The notes beneath the pieces are model-generated. The model was not told the DNA's origin. It saw only the letters and a list, made by a program, of their open reading frames with translations, and did not search any database. Below, piece after piece: positions 56,987 to 64,000 of a DNA stretch of 64,000 nt. The first letter of the stretch is position 1, and every line of letters starts with the position of its first letter. This stretch comes from Actinomycetota bacterium (lineage in GTDB: Bacteria > Actinomycetota > Actinomycetes > S36-B12), in contig VGBL01000006.1 in NCBI GenBank assembly GCA_016870515.1, positions 64,038-128,037 on the forward strand, given 5' to 3'. A program made the translations under genes and the position numbers.

Positions 56987-58066
56987 GTGCGCGGCGGGCG
57001 AGTGCAGGTCACCGATCTGCAGAAGCACTACGGCGATGTCCCCGCCGTGCGCGGGATCTCCATTGATATCGCCGCTGGCGAGTTCTTCAGCCTTCTCGGC
57101 CCATCCGGATGCGGCAAGACGACGACCCTGCGCATGATCGCGGGCTTCGAGACGCCCACGTCCGGCGACATCCTCATCGATGGGTCCGACATGTCGCGGG
57201 TCCCCGCCAACGAACGTCCCGTCAACACCGTCTTCCAGAACTACGCGCTCTTCCCCTTCCTCTCGGTGGAGGACAACGTCGCCTTTGGCCTTCGCTATCA
57301 GAAGGTCGGCAAGTCCGACGCGAAGCGCAAGGTGGGCGAGGCCCTCGAGATGGTGCGCATGGGCCAATACGCCAAGCGCAAGCCGGGGCAACTCTCGGGC
57401 GGTCAGCAGCAGCGCGTTGCCCTGGCGCGCACGATCGTCCTAGGGCCGCGCGTACTCCTGCTCGACGAGCCCCTCGGTGCCCTCGACGCGAAACTGCGCA
57501 AGGCACTGCAGATTGAGCTCAAGTCCCTGCAGCAGTCGCTCGGCATCACGTTCATCTACGTCACGCACGACCAGGAAGAGGCACTGACGATGTCCGATCG
57601 CCTCGCGGTCATGGCAGGTGGCCTGGTCGAGCAGGTGGGCACTCCAGCCGAGGTCTACGACTCCCCCGCGACGGCCTATGTCGCCGACTTCCTCGGCAAC
57701 GCCAACGTTCTCGACGTCGAGGTGGCCGGGCCGGCCGGCACCGGGCGTACGACGGTGCGACTCGCAGGACAGACCCTCACCTGCCAGGGTGACGCGGGGC
57801 CTGGTGACGCGGTCAAGCTCGTCGTCCGACCTGAGCGCCTGCGGCTCGAAGGGGCGGCCGCAGAGTCCAGCGCGATCGACGGCAGCGTGTCGCGTGTCGT
57901 CTACCAGGGGCCGACCACCGACATTCATGTGCGCCTGGGCGATGGCGAGGAACTCGTGGTGCGGCTGCCCAGCGCGCGCGCGGGTCAGCACTCCACGGGT
58001 GAAGTCGTCACGGTGCACTGCCAGCCCGACGCCCTGCGGCTTCTACCCCGCGGCGCCCTGTCCTAG
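56987..58066 (+). CDS. ABC transporter ATP-binding protein (PotA type)
   Basis: A 359-residue ATPase with Walker A GPSGCGKTTT, Q-loop VFQNYALFPFL, signature LSGGQQQRVALAR, Walker B VLLLDEPLGALD and switch His VTHDQEEA, then a TOBE domain (about residues 270-355). It is divergent from the binding-protein/permease operon. The best start signal is not at GTG 56987: GAGAGGA with ATG 56957 lies 30 bases upstream in the same frame, but TAG at 56984-56986 interrupts. Translation probably restarts at GTG 56987, directly after the amber codon. Confidence 0.88.
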   Translation: MRGGRVQVTDLQKHYGDVPAVRGISIDIAAGEFFSLLGPSGCGKTTTLRMIAGFETPTSGDILIDGSDMSRVPANERPVNTVFQNYALFPFLSVEDNVAFGLRYQKVGKSDAKRKVGEALEMVRMGQYAKRKPGQLSGGQQQRVALARTIVLGPRVLLLDEPLGALDAKLRKALQIELKSLQQSLGITFIYVTHDQEEALTMSDRLAVMAGGLVEQVGTPAEVYDSPATAYVADFLGNANVLDVEVAGPAGTGRTTVRLAGQTLTCQGDAGPGDAVKLVVRPERLRLEGAAAESSAIDGSVSRVVYQGPTTDIHVRLGDGEELVVRLPSARAGQHSTGEVVTVHCQPDALRLLPRGALS

Positions 58067-58123
58067 CGGCGTTCTTCGGGAATTCCCGGGCAGAATTCGC
58101 CCTGGATCTCCCGAAGGAAGCAC

Positions 58124-59193
58124 TCACGCATTGGCCCTCTCCGGCTGCGGTCGTACGCCGAGCGGCTGGCCGAGGTGGCCCCGCGCCACCATTGTCACGA
58201 ACTGGTAGTCGGGCGGGAATGCCCAGGCGCACTCCACCCACGTCTCGCGCGGCGAGACAGGGATGGCGCGATGCGTCATGACGTAGTCCGGGTGCAGGCT
58301 GATCAACAGATTGGGGAACGCTCCGATGTAGTCGACGCGGCGTAACTCCTCATCGTTGGGGCCGGGGATGAACGCGCCGTTGATGTGGCCGTCAAGCGAC
58401 ATCGTGACCGCCTGCTCCGGCAGCTCAAGGTGGCCGCCGACTCAGGCACCCTCCGTCGCTCCCCAATTGGCACCGCTCTCCGGCAGACTCACGACACAGC
58501 GCTCGGGGTGGATTGACGGGCAGTGGTCACACTCCTGATACTTCTCGGTGATGGTCTTGTAGTTGGCCTGGATGACGAATTGGTAACTGCCGCGCACCTG
58601 GAGAGTCTCAAGGCGATAGGGAGCGACGCGCTCCTCGAGTCCGGCCAGGTGCGCATCGAGTGGCCCAGCCTGGCCGGAGATATCGACGGACGAGAAGCCG
58701 TGCCACTCCGCCACCTTCAGCGAGCGAAGCGGAAACTTTGACTTGTCGAACGACGAAAGGCCACCGTAGCCCGCAGCGCTGCAGAGCTCTCCGTCGAGGC
58801 GATAGGACCACGAGTGGTAGGGGCAGGTGATCGCGCGCGCCTGCGCGGAGCCGCCGCAGGGCCGGATGTCGTGGCCTCGGTGGCGGCAGACCTCGGCGAA
58901 AGCGCGGAGGACACCGTCTTCGCCTCGCACCAGCAGAGCAGTAGTGTCCCCTGCACGCTCGGCGCGCTGCATGCCCGGCTCGGCGATGTCAGCGCTGCGC
59001 CCCACGCAGATCCAGCCGCTGAAGAAGTTGCGCCTCCCCACTCGAAGACCTCGTGCGACGAGTCCGCCTCGACCGGGAGCATGCGGCCCTCGCCGAAGGG
59101 GGCGAGAGTGCGGGCGAGTGCGTCGGCGGGCAGCGGAGGGGGTGAACGTGAAGGCCGACGATCAGCGTAGACGCGGGAATGGGCCCCCACCAC
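58124..59193 (-). pseudogene. Rieske-type oxygenase alpha subunit (choline/glycine betaine monooxygenase-like), frameshifted and with an in-frame stop
   Basis: Three segments rebuild one protein of about 355 residues. The start (59193) to about 59044 reads to DSSHEVFEW. A single-base deletion moves the frame, and RRNFFSGWICVGR continues to a TGA at 58444-58442. The same frame then resumes with VGGHLELPEQAVTMSLDG to 58124. At the TGA position relatives carry Trp (GAWVGG), so TGG to TGA is likely. The Rieske motif (CRHRGH then CPYHSW) and the iron site (ECDHCPSIHPE) are intact. Homologues include choline monooxygenase, GbcA and stachydrine demethylase. It is probably inactive unless the two changes are assembly errors. 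Confidence 0.82.
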
Positions 59194-59205
59194 GGCGATG
59201 GCGCC

Positions 59206-61206
59206 CTAGGCGATGATCGCGTCGACTGCAATCGATTGCGTGGCGCCGACAATGCAGGGGTTGACCTCGATGAGACGGCACTGCTGGGTGAGAAGGGCGT
59301 CACCCACCCCCGAGGCGAGGGCGCACAGCCCATCGACGTCATACGCCGTCCCGCCGCGGTCGCCTCTGAGCAAGCGCACGGCGCGCAGTGACTCCACAGC
59401 CACCCGCACGCGATCGATGTCAGCGGGGAGCGGGATCACAGCAACATCGGAAAGGGCTTCGGTCCACACGCCACCCAACCCGATGGTCAGTGTCGGCACT
59501 ACGCCGTCGCGGCGCGCGCAGACGAGGACTTCGAGCCCCGGCTCGACCATCTCCTCGACGAGGATTCCACAGCCCGCATGCACCGCCAACAGGCGACCAG
59601 CCTCTCGCTGGACATCCTCCGCGGTTCGAACGCCCACGACGACGCCGCCCACGTCGGACTTGTGCAGCAGTCCCGGCACGACGGCCTTGAGCACGACCGG
59701 GAAACCCACCTCAAGGGCGGCGTCGACGGCCTCGTTCGCCGACACGGCGACCTGACCTCGCGGCACGGGGATACCGTGCCGCGCGAGCATGGCCTTGGCC
59801 TCAGGTTCTGAGATCGGCGCGTTCTCGCGCCCGACCACTGAAGCAGCGGTCGCCATGTCAAGCAAACGGTGCTGCGACGATCGCGCACCCTGGAGCGCAG
59901 CCAGTGATCGCAAGGCGTTGTCGAGTCCCTCGACCGCATCTGCGGCACCCTGCCCCGGGAGCGTAGCCACGACCAGCGTGTCGTGGCCCGCGCGTTCGCC
60001 GCCTACGACGCCCCCCAGGCGAGTCGCGCGCCACTCGGCCAGAGACCCAGCAGGCAGACCAGGCGGCTCGTCCTGCACGTAGACCAGGTGACCGACACCC
60101 GGATCACGCCCGACCGTCTCCGCGAGCGCGGCGATGGCCTCGGTGTCGGCCCACACCAGTGCGGTGTGATCCAGCGGATTCGCAACGGTCGCGGCCGGCG
60201 GCAGCAGTTCTCGCAGCCTCTGCTCGGTGGCATCCGACAGGTCGGCGAGCCCCACACCTAGATCGGCGGCGAGGTCGGCCGCGATGGCCGCATCTCCGCC
60301 GGAGCACGTGAGCACGCCGGCCCCCCGCGGATCACGACGGCCCACGGCCAGCGCACGCGCCGTTTCCAGGAGTTCGAGTGGTTGTCGCACCATGACCGCG
60401 CCGGCTTCCTCCATCATCGCCGCGAACACCGTCTGGTCGCCGACGATGGCCGCGGTGTGCGCCTGGCCGACAGCTGCGCCGCGCGAACTGCGTCCGACCT
60501 TGAGGACCACCAAGCGCACATCGCGTTCACTGCACGCCGCGAGCGCCCTGCACCAGCTGGTCCCGTCGCCGTCGGCCTCGAGATACAAGGCGATGGCACG
60601 CACTCCCTGGAGTTGGGCCAGGTGTTCGACCGCCATCGCCGAGTCGACAACCGCGGCATTGCCGATCGATATCACCGTATGCAGCCCCAGGCCGCCGCGA
60701 TGCCCCATGCCGATGACACCGACGTTGCCGCTCTCCGACACGAGCGCGATACCCCCCGCCGCCGCTGGCAGGGCGACGGCGTCGCCCCACAGCGGTGCGC
60801 GCGCCGCCACACTCACGAGTCCGTTGCCGTTGGGTCCGATGACGGCGAGATCGCCGGCGGCTGCATTCAGCTCATCTTGGAGGTCGCCGCGACCGCTCTC
60901 GGCGAAGCCCGCGGCGTAGACGACCGCTCCTCCGCAGCCGCGCTCGCGGGCCTGTGCGACATAGGCGGGAACGGTCTCGGCCGGCGTGGCGATGACCACC
61001 GCGTCGACCGGGCCGACATCGAGGAGGCTCGGCACGCAGGGGAAGCCTGCCGCGGAGGTGCGCGTCGGATGCACGCCCACGACGTCGCCCGCGAATCCCG
61101 CACGCGCGAGGTTCAGCAGGGTGGCGTTGGCATAACTGCCCTCACGGTCGGTCGCGCCGACAACCGCCACCGATCGGGGCGCCAGAAGTCGAGTGAGGTC
61201 AGGCAT
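59206..61206 (-). CDS. Acyl-CoA synthetase, ADP-forming (fused alpha and beta domains)
   Basis: A 666-residue protein from ATG 61206-61204. Domains: CoA-binding (about residues 1-130, PRSVAVVGATDREGSYANA), two succinyl-CoA ligase-like domains (about 140-430, with GQAHTAAIVGD around the phospho-His), and an ATP-grasp domain (about 450-666, ARHGIPVPRGQVAVS, GFPVVLKAV, IEVNPCIV). It makes acyl-CoA with ATP to ADP + Pi, or runs in reverse to conserve ATP. It is four bases after an acyl-CoA dehydrogenase gene. Acid substrate unknown. Confidence 0.9.
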   Translation of the reverse strand: MPDLTRLLAPRSVAVVGATDREGSYANATLLNLARAGFAGDVVGVHPTRTSAAGFPCVPSLLDVGPVDAVVIATPAETVPAYVAQARERGCGGAVVYAAGFAESGRGDLQDELNAAAGDLAVIGPNGNGLVSVAARAPLWGDAVALPAAAGGIALVSESGNVGVIGMGHRGGLGLHTVISIGNAAVVDSAMAVEHLAQLQGVRAIALYLEADGDGTSWCRALAACSERDVRLVVLKVGRSSRGAAVGQAHTAAIVGDQTVFAAMMEEAGAVMVRQPLELLETARALAVGRRDPRGAGVLTCSGGDAAIAADLAADLGVGLADLSDATEQRLRELLPPAATVANPLDHTALVWADTEAIAALAETVGRDPGVGHLVYVQDEPPGLPAGSLAEWRATRLGGVVGGERAGHDTLVVATLPGQGAADAVEGLDNALRSLAALQGARSSQHRLLDMATAASVVGRENAPISEPEAKAMLARHGIPVPRGQVAVSANEAVDAALEVGFPVVLKAVVPGLLHKSDVGGVVVGVRTAEDVQREAGRLLAVHAGCGILVEEMVEPGLEVLVCARRDGVVPTLTIGLGGVWTEALSDVAVIPLPADIDRVRVAVESLRAVRLLRGDRGGTAYDVDGLCALASGVGDALLTQQCRLIEVNPCIVGATQSIAVDAIIA

Positions 61207-61210
61207 GCGA

Positions 61211-62428
61211 TTAGGTGAGCATCGCGCGTACGCCGCGCCGCTCCAGCGAGCGCGCAACGATCAGCCGCTGGATCTCGGACGTGCCCTCCCAGATGCGGTC
61301 GACGCGCAACTCGCGCCAAAACCGCTCGGCCGCCGTCGTGCGCATGTAGCCCCGGCCACCGAAGATCTGGACAGCACGATCCGCGCAGCGGTTGGCCGCC
61401 TCCGAGCAGAAGAGCTTGGCCATCGACGCCTTGCCGTGCACCAACTTGGGGTCAGCACCCTCATCGGCGAGCGCGGCCACGTCAAGGCCGAGCAGACGAC
61501 CCGCCGCGGCATCGGCAGCGCTGTCGGCAAGCGGAAAGCTCACGCCTTGATGATCGATCAGGCGCGCGCCACCCTGCTCGCGATGCATGGCCCAGTCGAT
61601 GCTCTCCTCGATGAGGCGCTGCATGGCACCCACGCAGCGAGCGGCGATACCGAGCCGCTCCTCAGTGAACCAGCGGCGCTGAAGCTCGTCGCCCTCGCCC
61701 ACCCCGCCGATGATGTCGTCGTCGGTCACGATGACGTTGGTGAAGCGGAGTGTCGGGTGCCCGTGCGGGTAGCTGTGCGTGAACGGCACGTCGGCGACGG
61801 TCTCGATGCCGGGAGCGTCGGCTGGCACTGCAAAGAGAGTGGGAAGCGCTCGTCGGTCTGGATCCCCGTATGCCATCACGACGATGACAGCCGCGATGGA
61901 ACCATAGGTGACGAACCACTTCTCACCGTTGATAACCCATCGGCCATCGCCGAGCGGACGCGCCGTGGTGGTCATGCCCGACGGATCACTGCCCGCCTCG
62001 GCCTCGGTCACGGCGTAGGCGTCATGAAGCTCCCCGCGAAGGGCCGGCAGCAGCCAGCGCTCCTGCTGGGCGGGCGACGCGTGCTTCCAGACGTTGTACG
62101 CCGTCGGGATGTACCAGGACACCCCGTTGGTGGATCGGCCGAACTGCTCCTCGACCAAGAACCACTCCGTGACGCTCCAGCCATTGCCACCTTGCTCGCG
62201 CGAGTGGGAACCACCCTGAACTCCGTACTCCATGGCCTTGGCACGTATGCGCTCCTGGTCGGCGACGGGCAGCGGACCGCCGGCCAACTCCGCCGTCACC
62301 TCGAGCGGGATCAGCACGTCATCGACGAAGGCGGCCGCCCGAGCCTGTAGGTCGGCGTGGTCTGCGATAGCGACTGAGCGGCCCCTGTCGGGCTGGCGCG
62401 GGTCCGTGCGCACGGCATCTCCAGCCAC
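61211..62428 (-). CDS. Acyl-CoA dehydrogenase
   Basis: A 405-residue flavoenzyme. Family segments: AYAVTEAEAGSDPSGM (FAD/substrate), INGEKWFVTYGS, QIFGGRGYMRTTAAERFWRE and VDRIWEGTSEIQRLIVARSL, where the Glu of WEGTSE is the usual catalytic base position. GTG 62428 is taken as start; TATCCT just upstream would allow a near-leaderless transcript. The substrate is likely the product of the adjacent synthetase. Electrons would go to ETF. Confidence 0.92.
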   Translation of the reverse strand: MAGDAVRTDPRQPDRGRSVAIADHADLQARAAAFVDDVLIPLEVTAELAGGPLPVADQERIRAKAMEYGVQGGSHSREQGGNGWSVTEWFLVEEQFGRSTNGVSWYIPTAYNVWKHASPAQQERWLLPALRGELHDAYAVTEAEAGSDPSGMTTTARPLGDGRWVINGEKWFVTYGSIAAVIVVMAYGDPDRRALPTLFAVPADAPGIETVADVPFTHSYPHGHPTLRFTNVIVTDDDIIGGVGEGDELQRRWFTEERLGIAARCVGAMQRLIEESIDWAMHREQGGARLIDHQGVSFPLADSAADAAAGRLLGLDVAALADEGADPKLVHGKASMAKLFCSEAANRCADRAVQIFGGRGYMRTTAAERFWRELRVDRIWEGTSEIQRLIVARSLERRGVRAMLT

Positions 62429-62495
62429 TGGAAGGATATGGACGCGGGCTAGCGTATCTCAGTGATCGTTCAGCCCACCTGCGCTGGGAGGCTTG

Positions 62496-63110
62496 ATGGC
62501 GAAGGGGGCCCTGTCGGCCAAGGCGCCGGAGGAACGCCGTGAACTCATCCTGCGCGCCACCGTGGCCGTGGTGAGAGAGCGGGGATTCGCCGGCACGCGT
62601 GTCGCCGACATCGCCGAGGCGGCCGGCACATCGCAGGGTCTGGTCCTCTACCACTTCGGCTCCCTCGCCGGCGCCCTCGACCAGGCGCTGACCCTGCTCG
62701 AGGATGAGTTCTACGTCGACCTTGAGCACGACCTGCAGGAGCAGAAGGGCCCCATCGAGCGCCTGCGCCACATGGCCGAACTCGGCACCGGCCTCGGCCC
62801 TGCCGTCGGCGACTGGCGACTGTGGCTGGAGATTTGGTCGCGCGCCCTGCATGACGACGATGCGCGCGAGACCCGCGAGTCCCTCGACCGACGCTGGCGC
62901 GCAGCTCTGCGCGACGTCATCGCAGAGGGAGTGTCGACGGGCGACCTGAGATCCACCGACGTCGACGGGGCCGTGGTCCGGCTGGCCTCCCTCATGGACG
63001 GGCTCGCCATTCAGTTGGCCCTTGAGGATCCCGTCATGACCCCCGACCGCTTCACCGACCTGTGGTGGGAGGCGGCCCGCCTCGAGTTGGGCATGATGAC
63101 CACCTCATAG
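62496..63110 (+). CDS. TetR-family transcriptional regulator
   Basis: A 204-residue regulator; ATG 62496 follows GGGAGG. The helix-turn-helix is TRVADIAEAAGTSQGLVLYHF (first 20 shown by position, residues about 35-55). A ligand-binding all-helical domain follows, BetI/PsrA-like in layout. Divergent from the acyl-CoA dehydrogenase gene; 86 bases before an aminotransferase gene whose promoter carries two palindromes that are probable operators. Confidence 0.9.
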   Translation: MAKGALSAKAPEERRELILRATVAVVRERGFAGTRVADIAEAAGTSQGLVLYHFGSLAGALDQALTLLEDEFYVDLEHDLQEQKGPIERLRHMAELGTGLGPAVGDWRLWLEIWSRALHDDDARETRESLDRRWRAALRDVIAEGVSTGDLRSTDVDGAVVRLASLMDGLAIQLALEDPVMTPDRFTDLWWEAARLELGMMTTS

Positions 63111-63123
63111 GCCCTGTTGCTTG

Positions 63124-63139
63124 CTGAACGACTATTCAG
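63124..63139. promoter_or_regulatory. TetR operator candidate 1
   Basis: CTGAACGACTATTCAG is a 16-base inverted repeat (CTGAAC/ATTCAG with four-base spacer). It overlaps the -35 and spacer of the promoter whose -10 is TACGCT. The second copy is centred 37 bp downstream. Confidence 0.6.
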
Positions 63140-63144
63140 GGTGC

Positions 63145-63150
63145 TACGCT
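63145..63150 (+). promoter_or_regulatory. Candidate -10 box of the aminotransferase promoter
   Basis: TACGCT fits TANNNT. TTGCTG at 63121-63126 is a possible -35 with an 18-base spacer. Transcription would start near 63157 and run into the aminotransferase gene. Confidence 0.45.
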
Positions 63151-63158
63151 GGGGGAAA

Positions 63159-63178
63159 TCCTGAACAACCGTTCAGGA
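63159..63178. promoter_or_regulatory. TetR operator candidate 2
   Basis: TCCTGAACAACCGTTCAGGA is a perfect inverted repeat with 8-base arms and a four-base centre. It lies just after the predicted transcription start. Shares the CTGAAC-N4-(G/A)TTCAG core with site 1. Confidence 0.65.
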
Positions 63179-63196
63179 TGAAGGAGCGTGAGACCC

Positions 63197-64000
63197 ATGG
63201 ACGCTTCGCAGCGTCGAACCGGCCACGTTGGCGCCAGCGACACCCGACGGCAGGCGCGCGACCACCTGCTCCTCAACTTCACCGACATGGGCGAGTACGC
63301 CGAGGCCGGGTCCAAGGTGATCGTACGCGGCGAGGAGTGCGAGGTCGTCGACGACCGCGGTCGCCGCTTCATCGACGGGCTGTCCGGCCTGTTCTGCTCC
63401 AACCTCGGCCACTCATACGGCGATGAGATCGGCAGGGCCGCGCACCAGCAGTTGGCGACACTGCCCTTCACGCCCACGTGGTACCTCGCGCATCCGCCGG
63501 CCGCCGCTCTCGCCGAGATGCTCGTCGAGCGCGCCGCACCACTGGGCATGCAGCGCGTGTTCTTCACCAACAGTGGCGGTGAGGCGGTGGAGTCGGCGTG
63601 GAAACTCGTGCGCCAGTGGCACACGGCCAACGGCGAGCCCCAGCGCACCAAGGCCATCGCGCGGCGCATCGCCTATCACGGGACCACGCTCGGAGCGCTG
63701 AGCTTCACCGGCATGCCCGACTGCCGCGCGGGATTCGAGCCCTTGGCCGTGCCGACATCCCACCTGTCCCCGACGTACGCGTATCGCCATCCCGCCGGCG
63801 ACGACCCCGAGGCCTTCACACGGGCGCTGCTCGAGGAGGCGGAGGAGGCGATCCTCTTCGCCGGCCCCGACCAGGTCGCCATGCTCATCGCCGAGCCCGT
63901 GCAAAACGGCGGCGGCGCCTTCGTGCCCCCGCCCGGCTACTGGCCGGGCCTGCGTGCCCTGTGCGACCGGTACGGCATCGTCCTCGTCGCCGACGAGACC
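63197..64000 (+). CDS. Class III PLP-dependent aminotransferase, 3' end beyond window
   Basis: The first 268 residues are visible from ATG 63197, preceded by AAGGAG. Family sequence: FIDGLSGLFCSNLGHSYGDE, FFTNSGGEAVESAWKLVRQW, RRIAYHGTTLGALSFTG and IAEPVQNGGG, ending at the DET motif before the PLP Lys region. The group uses pyruvate or 2-oxoglutarate with omega-amino compounds such as beta-alanine, taurine or putrescine. Regulation by the TetR upstream is likely. Substrate unknown. Confidence 0.92.
   Translation, partial: MDASQRRTGHVGASDTRRQARDHLLLNFTDMGEYAEAGSKVIVRGEECEVVDDRGRRFIDGLSGLFCSNLGHSYGDEIGRAAHQQLATLPFTPTWYLAHPPAAALAEMLVERAAPLGMQRVFFTNSGGEAVESAWKLVRQWHTANGEPQRTKAIARRIAYHGTTLGALSFTGMPDCRAGFEPLAVPTSHLSPTYAYRHPAGDDPEAFTRALLEEAEEAILFAGPDQVAMLIAEPVQNGGGAFVPPPGYWPGLRALCDRYGIVLVADET

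Noticed and set aside
58442-58444. Recoded UGA (selenocysteine or Trp) in the Rieske gene
   Set aside because: No SECIS-like structure was evident, a separate frameshift is also present, and other genes use TGA as a normal stop, so a nonsense mutation is simpler.

Overview
The window is GC-rich DNA with tightly packed, mostly overlapping genes. It comes from an actinomycete (class Actinomycetia). Evidence: a DUF3027/DUF2771/cold-shock neighbourhood beside a mycobacterial-type serC and citA, a DtxR/IdeR regulator, a TmsA/TmsB-like pair for 10-methyl fatty acids, frequent GTG starts, and TANNNT -10 boxes placed for leaderless transcripts. No insertion sequence, phage, CRISPR array, rRNA or replication origin was recognised. 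One tRNA (Thr, UGU) is present.

Bases 1-22000 are dominated by quaternary-amine catabolism. A minus-strand run (8566 to 1) encodes an MttB/MtgB-type methyltransferase, choline dehydrogenase, betaine aldehyde dehydrogenase and a ProVWX-type betaine importer. A divergent plus-strand run (8659-14773) encodes an IclR regulator, a corrinoid protein, a Cys-rich MetV-like subunit, methylene-THF reductase, a methyl-THF:corrinoid methyltransferase, a corrinoid reductive activator and a DUF1638 protein. A second plus-strand run (15156-21753) encodes a GntR regulator, a dimethylglycine/sarcosine dehydrogenase, EtfB, EtfA and formate-THF ligase. At 23802-29854 lies an FdsGBAD-type NAD formate dehydrogenase with its FdhD maturase. 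Together these genes describe uptake or synthesis of glycine betaine, corrinoid-dependent removal of the first methyl group, oxidative removal of later ones, and oxidation of all C1 units through THF and formate to CO2. Only FolD is missing from the window. A shared TTCCA-N5-TGAAA site upstream of both the IclR/methyltransferase pair and the formate dehydrogenase suggests common control.

Bases 29859-51265 are mostly housekeeping or small accessory genes: a VOC protein, lipid-methylation genes, SDRs, CsoR- and DtxR-family metal regulators, photolyase, a ParA/ribbon-helix-helix pair, PdxH, citrate synthase, SerC, MFS transporters and a cold-shock protein. At 47098-50280 an enolase-superfamily racemase, a GNAT acyltransferase and an M20 hydrolase form a candidate D- to L-amino-acid conversion pathway.

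Bases 51283-64000 return to amine catabolism: a second dimethylglycine/sarcosine dehydrogenase, a spermidine/putrescine-type ABC importer whose ATPase has an amber codon just after its best start, and a Rieske oxygenase pseudogene of the choline/betaine monooxygenase type carrying a frameshift and a nonsense codon. These are followed by an ADP-forming acyl-CoA synthetase, an acyl-CoA dehydrogenase, a TetR regulator with two near-identical palindromic operators, and the start of a class III aminotransferase. The broken oxygenase beside an intact corrinoid pathway suggests that the oxygen-dependent route to dimethylglycine was lost.
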